A stretch of 64,000 bases of DNA. Source: Planctomycetota bacterium. GTDB lineage: Bacteria; Planctomycetota; GCA-002687715; DRQF01. The notes under the pieces are model-generated. The model did not search any database. It had not been told where the DNA came from and was given only the letters and a program-made list of their open reading frames with translations. Each line of letters opens with the position of its first letter. Position 1 is the first letter of the stretch. The DNA is taken from positions 620,001 through 684,000 of the forward strand of contig JACKGY010000003.1 of NCBI GenBank assembly GCA_020639295.1, given 5' to 3'. The position numbers were made by a program, and so were the translations under genes. Shown here piece after piece: positions 1-8,103 of the stretch.

Positions 1-2043
1 CGAGCCGCCGAGATCGAGGCCGCCCGCCGTGCCCTCGAGACGGCCCGCAGCGCGGCCGACTCCCCCGCGGCGCTGCCCGAACAGGCTGCCGCGGACCGCA
101 AGGCCGCGGCCGAGGCCGCCGAGGCTGCGGCCGAGCAGGCCCGGACCGCCGCCGAAGCCAGCGCCGAGGCCGCCGCCCGGGCCCGCGAGGAACTCGCCAC
201 GCTCGACCGGAGCGCCGCGGACCTCGCCAAGCAGCTGGAGAACGAGGCCGGGAAGGCGGACGCCGCCGGCGACGAGGACATCAGCAAGGCGCTCGCGGAC
301 GCCGCCGAGGCGGTGGGCGACGCGCGCCAGGATCTGCAGCAGGCCGACCACGAGTCCCAGTCGGGCGACGCCGAGGCCACGGCCGGCGAGCTGACCGAGG
401 CCGGAGCCGACCTCGAACGCGCCCGCCAGGCTCTCCAGCGCGGCGAGACCGCGGCCCGTGAAGCGGCCGAGTCCCAGGCGAAACTCGATGCCGGCCAGGA
501 GGCCATGGCCCAGGCCGGCGAGAATCTCGCCGCCGGTATCGAGGCGGAGAAGGCGGAATCCGCCTCGCCGTCCGGCGAGCGGAGTCCCGAGTCGGAAGCC
601 CGCATGCAGCGGGCGCAGGCTGCGGCCAAGAAGGCCGCCGAGGCCGCGCGCCAGGCCGCCGAGGCTGCCCGCCAGGGCAAGATGGACGAATCCGCGGCGC
701 AGGCCGACCAGGCCCGCGCGGCCTTCGAGGAGGCGAGCCAGGCTCTCTCGGCCGAGGCCGAGGCGCTCAAGGCCGCCCAGCCTCGAGGAGCCCAGGAGGA
801 GGCCCGGGAAGCCCAGAAGGACCTGTCGCGCAAGCTCGAGGAGCTGGAGAAGAAGCTGGAGGAAGAGCGCGCCCAGGCGCCCCGCAATCCCTCGCTCGAG
901 CAGGCGGCCGGGTCGATGGACCAGGCCGGCCAGGCTTCCGAGCAGGCCGAACAGAACCTCGGCGCCGACCGGCCCCAGGAGGCCGGGGGCGATCAGCAGC
1001 GCGCCTCCCAGGAGATGCAGAACACCTCGGACGCGCTCGAACGCGCCCGCCAGAAGGAACTCGAACGCCGCGCCCGCGAGGAGCAACGGGCCAAGGAGCT
1101 GGCCGAGAAGCAGAAGGAACTCGAGCAGCGCACCAAGGAGCTGGCCGAGGCCCTGAAGGAGAAGAACCAGAAGAGTTCCCAGTCCGCGCAGCAGGCCGCC
1201 GAGAAGATGCAGCAGGCCCAGCAGTCGATGAACGGCGAGGAGCCCGACTTCGAGCAGGCCGAGCAGGAACAGGACGAGGCCGTCGACTACCTCGAGCAGG
1301 CGAAGAAGGAGCTGGAGGAGGAAGAGGCCCAGTACCAGGATCTCCAGCAGGAGGAGCTCCTGTTCAACACGGCCAAGAAGGTGAAGGAGCTGATCGAGGC
1401 CCAGAAGGCAATCAACGCCGACACCGGGGCGCTCGACACCGAGCGCAACGAGAAGGGCGCGATGAGCCGCTCGATGCGCAAGGAGGCCCGATCGATCGCC
1501 CAGCGCCAGGAGGAATCACGGGTCACCGTGGTCGAGATGAACGATGCGATCAAGAAGGAACAGGTCCTCGCCTTCAGCTACATGTTCGACGAGATCGCGA
1601 CCGACATGGAATCCGTGCGCACCGATCTCTCCGGCGGCGAGACCGGTGATTACGTCCAGTCCCTCCAGGCCGACCTGCTCGCCAACCTCGAGCTTCTGGC
1701 CCGGACCATCAAGGACGAGCTCGACGCGCGCCGCGACATGAAGAAGGAACCGCCGCAGGACGGTCAGCCGCAGCAACCGCCGAAGGAGAAGCTGGTGAGC
1801 AGCATCGCCGAGCTCCTCCTGATCCGGAACATGCAGCAGCGGGTCGCCGATCAGACCAAGGCCCTGGCCGAACGCGCCGCCGCCAAGGGATCAGCGACCG
1901 GGCTCGACCCGATCGACGCCCTGCTGGTGAAGCGGCTCCTGCATCAGCAGACCAAGATCGCCAATCTCTTCGACAAGCTGGTGGAACAGGCCGGCCAGGC
2001 TCCCGACCCGGACGCCGAGAAGGAGAATCCCGATGACCGTTGA
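1..2043 (+). CDS. Ala/Glu/Gln-rich coiled-coil protein, 5' end outside window
   Basis: The frame is open from the first base, so the gene starts before the window; 680 codons are visible. The first ~420 residues are almost entirely Ala, Glu, Gln, Arg and Lys in heptad-like runs, predicting long coiled coils. The last ~250 residues are more mixed and contain a helical region (AKKVKELIEAQKAINADTGA, then Arg/Glu-rich) that looks like a folded or conserved domain. No enzyme motif was recognised. The stop overlaps the next gene by 11 bases, so the two are translationally coupled. In planctomycetes such proteins often sit at the end of ExbB/ExbD/VWA-type envelope clusters; that link is inference, since the upstream genes are not visible. 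Confidence 0.75.
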   Translation, partial: RAAEIEAARRALETARSAADSPAALPEQAAADRKAAAEAAEAAAEQARTAAEASAEAAARAREELATLDRSAADLAKQLENEAGKADAAGDEDISKALADAAEAVGDARQDLQQADHESQSGDAEATAGELTEAGADLERARQALQRGETAAREAAESQAKLDAGQEAMAQAGENLAAGIEAEKAESASPSGERSPESEARMQRAQAAAKKAAEAARQAAEAARQGKMDESAAQADQARAAFEEASQALSAEAEALKAAQPRGAQEEAREAQKDLSRKLEELEKKLEEERAQAPRNPSLEQAAGSMDQAGQASEQAEQNLGADRPQEAGGDQQRASQEMQNTSDALERARQKELERRAREEQRAKELAEKQKELEQRTKELAEALKEKNQKSSQSAQQAAEKMQQAQQSMNGEEPDFEQAEQEQDEAVDYLEQAKKELEEEEAQYQDLQQEELLFNTAKKVKELIEAQKAINADTGALDTERNEKGAMSRSMRKEARSIAQRQEESRVTVVEMNDAIKKEQVLAFSYMFDEIATDMESVRTDLSGGETGDYVQSLQADLLANLELLARTIKDELDARRDMKKEPPQDGQPQQPPKEKLVSSIAELLLIRNMQQRVADQTKALAERAAAKGSATGLDPIDALLVKRLLHQQTKIANLFDKLVEQAGQAPDPDAEKENPDDR

Positions 2044-2725
2044 TCGCCGTCTCGTCCTCGTCCTCGTCCTCGCCCTCTTCGCCCTCCTGGTTCCCGCGAC
2101 CCGGGGCCTGGCGCAGGAGGAGTTCGATCCCCGCGAGGCCATCAAGGAGATCAAGAAGGACATGGCCCGCCTGCGCGAGGACTTCGCCCGACTCCAGGGC
2201 GACACCTCGACCGAGAAGGCCGAGCGCGTGATCGAGAACATCGACAAGCTGCTCGAGGGCCTGCAGAACTCCCAGAGCGGCGTCATCGGCAAGATCGACG
2301 AGCTGATCCGCAACCAGAAGCTCCAGGATTCCAGCAGCTCCTCGTCGCAGGACCCGCAGCAGGGCAAGCAGAAGAGCCAGGGCAACCAGGGCAAGGGCCA
2401 GAAGCAGCCCAAGCCCCAGTCCCGCGATCACAACCAGAAGCCCGGAGACCAGAAGCGCGACGAGCCGCAGGACGGCGAGTCGAAGGAGCCCGGCGACCAG
2501 CCCACCGGCAAGGAGAACCACGACAAGCCGGAGCAGAGCGAGCGCAACCTGAAGCAGCCCGACTCCGGAACCGAGGTGGTGCCGGTCATCCAGGACGCCG
2601 AGGTCTGGGGCCGGCTGCCTCCCGAGGTGCGCCAGCTCCTGATCGAGCGCAACTACCGCGACTACTATCCCAACTACGAGAAGGAGATCGCGGACTACCT
2701 CAAGGCCCTGAACCGGAAGCGTTGA
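2033..2725 (+). CDS. secreted coiled-coil protein with low-complexity linker
   Basis: 230 residues. An N-terminal signal peptide (positively charged start, then VLVLVLALFALLV, cleavage probably near ARGLAQ) implies export. Residues ~35-100 are a charged helix likely to form a coiled coil. Residues ~105-185 are a Ser/Gln/Lys/Gly/Pro-rich disordered linker. The C-terminus has a compact conserved-looking motif beginning VWGRLPPEVRQLL and ending in a YY..Y.KEI.DYLKALNR pattern, which I recall from planctomycete proteins encoded in VWA/aerotolerance-type clusters. The start overlaps the preceding gene, and a strong terminator follows. Likely a periplasmic partner of the upstream coiled-coil protein; function unknown. 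Confidence 0.75.
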   Translation: MTVDRRLVLVLVLALFALLVPATRGLAQEEFDPREAIKEIKKDMARLREDFARLQGDTSTEKAERVIENIDKLLEGLQNSQSGVIGKIDELIRNQKLQDSSSSSSQDPQQGKQKSQGNQGKGQKQPKPQSRDHNQKPGDQKRDEPQDGESKEPGDQPTGKENHDKPEQSERNLKQPDSGTEVVPVIQDAEVWGRLPPEVRQLLIERNYRDYYPNYEKEIADYLKALNRKR

Positions 2726-2748
2726 GCCGGATCGCCACCGATCCGGGA

Positions 2749-2787
2749 GAGGAGCGGCCGACCACCGTCGGCCGCTCCTCGTCGTTT
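2749..2787 (+). terminator. Rho-independent terminator after 2033-2725
   Basis: Perfect 14-bp stem (GAGGAGCGGCCGAC pairing with 2767-2780) with a CACC loop, followed by GTCGTTT. A second, smaller perfect hairpin (8-bp stem, 2727-2746) lies just upstream, directly after the stop codon. The pair ends the transcript of the first two genes and separates them from the toroid genes. Confidence 0.75.
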
Positions 2788-2831
2788 CGCCCGGCAAAGC
2801 CCGAAGAGCGCGAGGGATGCGGCCCGCACTC

Positions 2832-2840
2832 TGGTAGGAT
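2832..2840 (+). promoter_or_regulatory. extended -10 promoter, candidate leaderless start for 2847
   Basis: TGG-TAGGAT is an extended -10 (TGn plus a TAnnnT hexamer at 2835-2840) that ends six bases before the ATG at 2847. No good -35 is visible. The same 13-mer, TGGTAGGATCGCC, precedes the gene at 35942 at the identical distance from its ATG. The position fits a transcription start at the A of the ATG. GGTAGGA could alternatively be read as a poor Shine-Dalgarno sequence. Confidence 0.5.
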
Positions 2841-2846
2841 CGCCGC

Positions 2847-4022
2847 ATGTCGCGGGCATGCTTCCTCTTCCTCTTCCTCGGCCTGCTCGGCCGTGATGCC
2901 CTCGTCGCCGCCGGCGACCGCATGCCGATCGGGGCGGCACGCCCCTCCTCCGCCCCACAGGAGGACGAGGACGCGACCGGCGGGCGGAGACTCGCCGACG
3001 AACGCGATCCCCTCGACGAGACCCGCCAGCAGGCCCAGGTCCTGATCGCCGCCGGGCTCTCGGCCCTCGCCGAGGCCCGCAACGCCGACGGCTCGGTCGG
3101 TGGCCTCGACACCGAGCGGGTCCGGATCGCGGTCACGGCCCTCGCCCTCCTCGCCTTCGTCGCCGATGGCAACTTCGAGGACCGGGGACCCCATGCCGAG
3201 GTGGTGCGGGGCGCCACCCGTTTCCTGATCGGCTGCAGCAAGCGCGACGGTGATCGGCGCGGCTACTTCGAGACGGCGGGCGATATCGAGTCGCGCATGC
3301 ACGGTCAGGGCTTCGCCACGCTGGCGCTCTGCCAGGTCTACGGCCACCACGGGGTCACGCGCCGCTACGCCGGCACCGCCGCCGAGCTTCGCCAGGTCAT
3401 CCGTGACGCGGTCGACCTGATCCTGCGGGCCCAGAACAGCGCCGGCGGCTGGTTCTACGAGCCCTTCGCCTCGGTGGAGGACGAGGGCAGCATCACCGTG
3501 ACCATGATCCAGGCGCTCCGCGCCGCCCGGAACGTCGGCATCGCGGTGCCGAAGTCGGCGATCGATCGCGCCCTCGACTACGTCAAGGCCTCCCAGAACG
3601 AGGACGGCTCCGTCCGCTACAGCCTACGCAATCAACGGGAGGGCAGCTTCGAGCTCACCGCGGCCGCCCTCGGCGTCCTCGCCTATGGTGGCGAGTACGA
3701 CTCCCGCAACGTCCGCGCCGCCCGCGACTGGCTCTGGGGTCGCGAGTCGATCTATGCCGAGAACGTCCTCAGCTACCCGCTCTACGGCTTCTTCTATGCC
3801 ATGCAGGCGCTCTGGTTCGACTACGACGTCGACCGCGTCCGCAAGTACTACCCGCCCTTCGTCGTCTGGTGTCGGGAACACTGGAACGCGAAGGAGAGGC
3901 ACTACGAGATGATCGGCGGCGCCCGGCTCAAGGAGAACGAGTATGGCCCGGACTATGCCGCGGCGATGCTCACCCTGAGTCTCCAGGTCCCGCTCTGGAG
4001 CCTGCCGATCTTCGATCGCTGA
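2847..4022 (+). CDS. secreted prenyltransferase/squalene-cyclase-type repeat protein
   Basis: 391 residues with an N-terminal hydrophobic signal segment (CFLFLFLGLLG). From residue ~55 onward the protein is built of repeated helical pairs typical of the alpha/alpha-toroid of prenyltransferase and squalene-hopene cyclase families, with QW-like repeats such as AQNSAGGWFYEPF and SQNEDGSVRYS. The DxDD catalytic motif of hopene cyclases is not seen, and family members of this size in planctomycetes are not known enzymes. A binding or structural role outside the cytoplasm is therefore more likely than terpene cyclisation. It is followed by two larger relatives (4159 and 6252), making a three-gene paralogue run. 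Confidence 0.8.
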   Translation: MSRACFLFLFLGLLGRDALVAAGDRMPIGAARPSSAPQEDEDATGGRRLADERDPLDETRQQAQVLIAAGLSALAEARNADGSVGGLDTERVRIAVTALALLAFVADGNFEDRGPHAEVVRGATRFLIGCSKRDGDRRGYFETAGDIESRMHGQGFATLALCQVYGHHGVTRRYAGTAAELRQVIRDAVDLILRAQNSAGGWFYEPFASVEDEGSITVTMIQALRAARNVGIAVPKSAIDRALDYVKASQNEDGSVRYSLRNQREGSFELTAAALGVLAYGGEYDSRNVRAARDWLWGRESIYAENVLSYPLYGFFYAMQALWFDYDVDRVRKYYPPFVVWCREHWNAKERHYEMIGGARLKENEYGPDYAAAMLTLSLQVPLWSLPIFDR

Positions 4023-4158
4023 CGGATTTTCCTGAACCCTCCGGCTCGTGAGCCGTTGCCCCCGCGCGAGCCCAAAGCAAGAAGGTCATCGGTCCGTACC
4101 CGGTCCAGGCGCGCCGGGAACCGACCACCCTCGCCGCGCCCAGGCACAGGAGCTCCGC

Positions 4159-6222
4159 ATGAAGACCACGATCGTCACGATTCTCGCCCTCGTACTCGGC
4201 AGCCTCTGCCTCCCGGCCCAGGGATTCCGGCCCGGGAAGCTCGACCTGCCCACGTCGCGTAGCGGCCGGCTCGATGCCAGGCGGCCCGACCAGTCCCTCT
4301 GCCTGATCCGCATCCTCGACCGCGGCCTCTCCGGACGCGGCCAGTTCCAGACCGGCTCGGGCCTGCACGAGGCCAAGGACCTCGAGGCCATCCTGGCCGG
4401 CTGGCGGGCCCGCATGGACGAGGGCCAGGCCGCCGCGCCCCTCGCCCGGGTCGAACTCGTCATCGAGGCCGAGCGCCGCGCCCCGGTCGAGGATCTGCTC
4501 ACCCTGCTCGGGGCCTGCGCCAGCCCCAAGGTGGCGATCTGGCGGATCTCACTCCGCTGCGCCTCCGCGCCGGGCGATCCGAAGGGCACCATGCGCCTGT
4601 TGCCGATCGACCTGCCCGTCGACCTCCCCGATCACCCCCGCGCCAGCGACGCCGCCGGCCGACCTGCGACGGCCGGTGACTGGATCGCCGCGCTCGACGA
4701 CCTGCCGCGGGGAACGAGTCTCGGCTACCGCATGGACGGCGACGATCTGCCGGTGAAGGACTTCGCCGCCGCGCTCTTCGCCGCCCGGACGGCGAAGCCC
4801 GGGCGCCTGCTCACGCTCTCCGCGTCCGCCGCCCTGCCGATCGGCGATCTGGTCCCGCTGATCGACCTCCTTCGCCTCATGGGTTACTCGACCGGCGGCG
4901 CCGACGCGCCGGCCACCGAGCTGGCCTTCACCACCACCACGCCCCGACCGGACGAGCGGAGCCTGGTGATCAGCGCCTCGACCCGGTCGGCGATCGTCAT
5001 CGAGGAGACGATCGAGGAGGTCGACGAACCGAGCGACGTGGAGATCGTCGAGGACGAGGTGGTGGTCGAGGAACCGGTGGAGATCGACGAGGAGTCCGTC
5101 GACCACGAGATCGTCCCGTCTCCGGTGCCCGACACCCGGACACGCGGACGCAAGCACGCGCGCCGTGGCCGCGGAGCCCGGCTGCAGCTCGCCGTCGACC
5201 GCGGCCTCGCCTGGCTCGCCCGCCATCAGAACCCCGACGGTTCCTGGGACACGGACGGCTTCCCCGACCTCGATGACGGCGAACTCGGCCCGCCCTGCGA
5301 TGGCAAGGGCCAGGCGCTCTACGACGTCTCCAGCACCGGCCTCGCCCTGCTCTGCTTCTTCGGCGCCGGCGAGACCCATCGCAGCGGCGAACACCGCAAG
5401 ACCATCGCGCGCGGACTCAAGTGGTTGCGCGACCACCAGGACGCCGAGGGTTGCTTCGGCGACCGCAAGGTCGCGAACTTCAGCTACAACCACGCCATCG
5501 GCACCCTGGCGATGGTCGAGGCCTATGGCCTGACCGGAAGCCCGCTGTTCAAGGACTACGCCCGGCGCGGCATCGACTTCGCCCTCGCCTGCCAGAATCC
5601 CTACCAGGCCTGGCGCTACGGCAAGGCTGACGGGCAGAACGACACCTCGGTCACCGGCTGGATGATCATGGCCCTCAAGAGCGGCCAGCAGGCCGGTTTC
5701 CAGGTCGACCCGCAGCGCTTCTCCTGGGCACTGTCCTGGATCGACCAGATGACCGACGCCGAGTCGGGGCGAACCGGCTACATCCGGCGCGGCGAGCCGC
5801 CGGTGCGCGAGGTCGGCGCGCACGAGGACTTCCCGGCCAGCGAGAGCGAATCGCTGACGGCGCTCGCCATCCTCACCCGGGTCTTCTGCGGCGAGCGTCC
5901 GACCTCGAACGAGCTGATCGGCAAGGGCCGGAAGCTCCTGCTGGCCCACCCACCGCTCTGGGACGAGAAGGCCGGGTCGATCGACATGTACTACTGGCTC
6001 TTCGGCTCGATGGCGCTCCACCAGGTGGGCGGCGAGGACTGGACGACCTGGCGCGGCAAGCTGTCCGAGGCGATCCTCCCCAGGCAGCGCACCGACGGCA
6101 ACTTCGCCGGCTCCTGGGACCCGAAGGGCGCCTGGGGCAAGGCCGGCGGCCGGATCTACGCCACCGCCCTGATGACCCTCGCCCTCGAGTCGGACTACCG
6201 GCTGCAACGGCTCTTCGAGTAG
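4159..6222 (+). CDS. secreted ExbD-like/alpha-toroid fusion protein
   Basis: 687 residues from the ATG at 4159, chosen because AGGAG lies just upstream and a signal peptide (MKTTIVTILALVLGSLCLPAQG) follows; the open frame runs further upstream without a signal. Residues ~27-135 resemble the periplasmic domain of ExbD/TolR: a KLDLP segment, then strands, then a VELVIEAERRAPVEDLLTLL helix region. A second half-copy (SASAALPIGDLVPLIDLLRL...GY) follows at ~225-250. A very acidic linker (~285-320, mostly E/D/V) leads into the C-terminal ~340 residues of prenyltransferase-type repeats (ARHQNPDGSWD, LRDHQDAEGCF, RQRTDGNFAGSWD). No ExbD membrane helix other than the signal is present. The cyclase DxDD motif is absent. 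Confidence 0.75.
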   Translation: MKTTIVTILALVLGSLCLPAQGFRPGKLDLPTSRSGRLDARRPDQSLCLIRILDRGLSGRGQFQTGSGLHEAKDLEAILAGWRARMDEGQAAAPLARVELVIEAERRAPVEDLLTLLGACASPKVAIWRISLRCASAPGDPKGTMRLLPIDLPVDLPDHPRASDAAGRPATAGDWIAALDDLPRGTSLGYRMDGDDLPVKDFAAALFAARTAKPGRLLTLSASAALPIGDLVPLIDLLRLMGYSTGGADAPATELAFTTTTPRPDERSLVISASTRSAIVIEETIEEVDEPSDVEIVEDEVVVEEPVEIDEESVDHEIVPSPVPDTRTRGRKHARRGRGARLQLAVDRGLAWLARHQNPDGSWDTDGFPDLDDGELGPPCDGKGQALYDVSSTGLALLCFFGAGETHRSGEHRKTIARGLKWLRDHQDAEGCFGDRKVANFSYNHAIGTLAMVEAYGLTGSPLFKDYARRGIDFALACQNPYQAWRYGKADGQNDTSVTGWMIMALKSGQQAGFQVDPQRFSWALSWIDQMTDAESGRTGYIRRGEPPVREVGAHEDFPASESESLTALAILTRVFCGERPTSNELIGKGRKLLLAHPPLWDEKAGSIDMYYWLFGSMALHQVGGEDWTTWRGKLSEAILPRQRTDGNFAGSWDPKGAWGKAGGRIYATALMTLALESDYRLQRLFE

Positions 6223-6251
6223 GCCGCGCTCCCGCCGGACGGAGATCCGAG

Positions 6252-8081
6252 ATGATCGAGCTTCGCCACCCTGGGCCCGCGTTGCTACTGCTGCTGGTTC
6301 TGCAGCTCGTGACCCGGGCCGAGCCGCCCGCGAACCTCGATCTACCCGTGTCGACCACGGCCGAGATCCGCAGTTTCGGCCCGGGCGATCCGGCCCCGCT
6401 GAGGGTCCGGCCCTTCGTCGAGGAGAGGCAGGACCGTTTCGAGTTCGAGGGCGAAGTCCTCGAGCTCGAAGTCCTCTGCCGGCGGCTGCGGATCGAGCTG
6501 TCTCGCCGCGGCGAAGGCCGGGGCCCCTCGAGGACCCCGCTCGTGATCCGGGCCGATCGCGGTCTCGAATACCGCGTGCTCCACCGGCTCCTCATGGAGT
6601 CGAGGCGGCCCGAGATCGGCCTGCGCGAGATCTGGATCGAGACCGAGCCGCCGCCAGGAATGGCCGAGGGAGCCTCCGCCCTGCTGCCCATCTTCCTCAT
6701 CGATCGTTCCCTCGACTGGCGGACCTTCGACCGTGGCGCCCCGCCCTTCGCCGCCGGGGAAGCAAAGGCAGCCCTCGAGCGGGCCACCGCGGCGATCGTC
6801 GCCGTCGAGCCCTTCAGCATGACCGTTGCCGGCAAGGCCGTCGATGCCGCTGGTCTCGCCGCGCGGCTCGTCGAGGCCCGGCGCGACGCTCCCGCGAGCT
6901 TCGTACGGCTCGGGATGATCTCCTCGCGGGCCACGCTCGGTCGTCTCGTCCGGCTGGTCGACGTCCTGCGCGCGGCCGGCTATCGGACCGGAGGGAGCGG
7001 CGGGGTGAGCGAGCTTCAGCTCACGCGCCCGATGGGGGCGATCTCGAGACGGCGGCTCGCGGAGCTGCCCGCGGCCTGGATCGGCTTCAGCGACGAGCCA
7101 CCCTTCCAGTATCCCTACCCGGCCCTTTCTCTCGAGCTCGACCTGATGCTGCGCTGGCTGGCCGATCATCAGGCGCCGGACGGTCGCTGGGACGCCGACG
7201 GCTTCATGGAGACGGACGATCCCGACTTCGCCAATGCGAGCGACGGTCCCGGCGCATCCGATCAGGATCTCGGCGTGACGAGCCTCGCCCTGCTGGCCTT
7301 CCTCGCCCACGGCAATTCGCACAAGGCCGGAAGCTTCAAGACCACGGTCAAGAAGGGCCTGCTCTGGTTGCGCGACCATCAGGACGAGGATGGCCGCTTC
7401 GAGTCGCCGGCGGCGGGCGACGACCTGCGTCGCCAGGCCCTCGCCACCCTGACCATCAACGAGGCCTTCGCCTTGACCGCGAGCCCGCTGTTCAAGCCCT
7501 GCGCCGAACGGGCGACGGAGAGGCTCCGGCTGGCCCTCGATGCCGACGGCGGCCTCGCGGCCACGAGGCCCGGAGAGGCCAGCGAGATCGAGGCCACGCT
7601 CTGGGCTCTCCTCGCCCTCCGTTCGCGCCAGGACATGGTCGCCACGACCGAGGACTGGCCCCGGATCAAGCGCGCCCGGGAGCGGCTCATCATCCTCGCC
7701 GCGCCCCCTGAGCACCGGCTCGTCGCCGCGCTCGAGGTCGGCTATCGGCGGGGGATGAATGCCGACGTCGACCAGCTCCTCGCGGCCACGATCGCACCCG
7801 CCGACGAGGGCCCTACCCCGACCCGGATCACGCGACTCCTGCGCGCGCTGGCGCGCCGCTTCGGTGGTGACCGGACCATGTCGTCCACCCTGGGAGAGTC
7901 CTGGCGCGAGCGTCTCAGCCTCCAGGACACCGTCGGCAACCTCGCCGGCTCCTTCGCGCCGTCCCTGGCGGACGCAGCCGAGCTCGGTCGCGTCGGCGCG
8001 ACGGCCCTCATCGCCCTCGAACTCATGGCCGACCGCGGCTACGGCCGGATCTTCACCGCCCGCCACGAAAGCGCCCGGTGA
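6252..8081 (+). CDS. secreted ExbD-like/alpha-toroid protein, paralogue of 4159
   Basis: 609 residues, same architecture as the preceding gene and 29 bases after it, so probably one transcript. Signal peptide HPGPALLLLLVLQLVTRAEP; GGAGAT upstream of the ATG. Residues ~28-140 match an ExbD periplasmic domain in layout (NLDLPVSTTA, then FEGEVLELEVL, then TPLVIRADRGLEYRVLHRLL). A second partial copy is at ~215-250. C-terminal toroid repeats include ADHQAPDGRWDADGF and LRDHQDEDGRFES. The acidic linker of the paralogue is missing. It has diverged strongly from 4159, which argues for an old duplication. Function unknown; a periplasmic complex with the neighbours is an inference. Confidence 0.75.
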   Translation: MIELRHPGPALLLLLVLQLVTRAEPPANLDLPVSTTAEIRSFGPGDPAPLRVRPFVEERQDRFEFEGEVLELEVLCRRLRIELSRRGEGRGPSRTPLVIRADRGLEYRVLHRLLMESRRPEIGLREIWIETEPPPGMAEGASALLPIFLIDRSLDWRTFDRGAPPFAAGEAKAALERATAAIVAVEPFSMTVAGKAVDAAGLAARLVEARRDAPASFVRLGMISSRATLGRLVRLVDVLRAAGYRTGGSGGVSELQLTRPMGAISRRRLAELPAAWIGFSDEPPFQYPYPALSLELDLMLRWLADHQAPDGRWDADGFMETDDPDFANASDGPGASDQDLGVTSLALLAFLAHGNSHKAGSFKTTVKKGLLWLRDHQDEDGRFESPAAGDDLRRQALATLTINEAFALTASPLFKPCAERATERLRLALDADGGLAATRPGEASEIEATLWALLALRSRQDMVATTEDWPRIKRARERLIILAAPPEHRLVAALEVGYRRGMNADVDQLLAATIAPADEGPTPTRITRLLRALARRFGGDRTMSSTLGESWRERLSLQDTVGNLAGSFAPSLADAAELGRVGATALIALELMADRGYGRIFTARHESAR

Positions 8082-8103
8082 GGCGCGATCGGCCTGAGCC
8101 GGC

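Noticed and set aside
1709..3241. 510-codon minus-strand frame opposite the coiled-coil genes
   Set aside because: Low-complexity Arg/Ala/Leu-rich shadow with no motif; the plus-strand genes have signal peptides and a terminator.
2847..8081. Hopanoid or terpene cyclase function for the toroid proteins
   Set aside because: They have signal peptides and lack the DxDD catalytic motif; no isoprenoid genes are adjacent.
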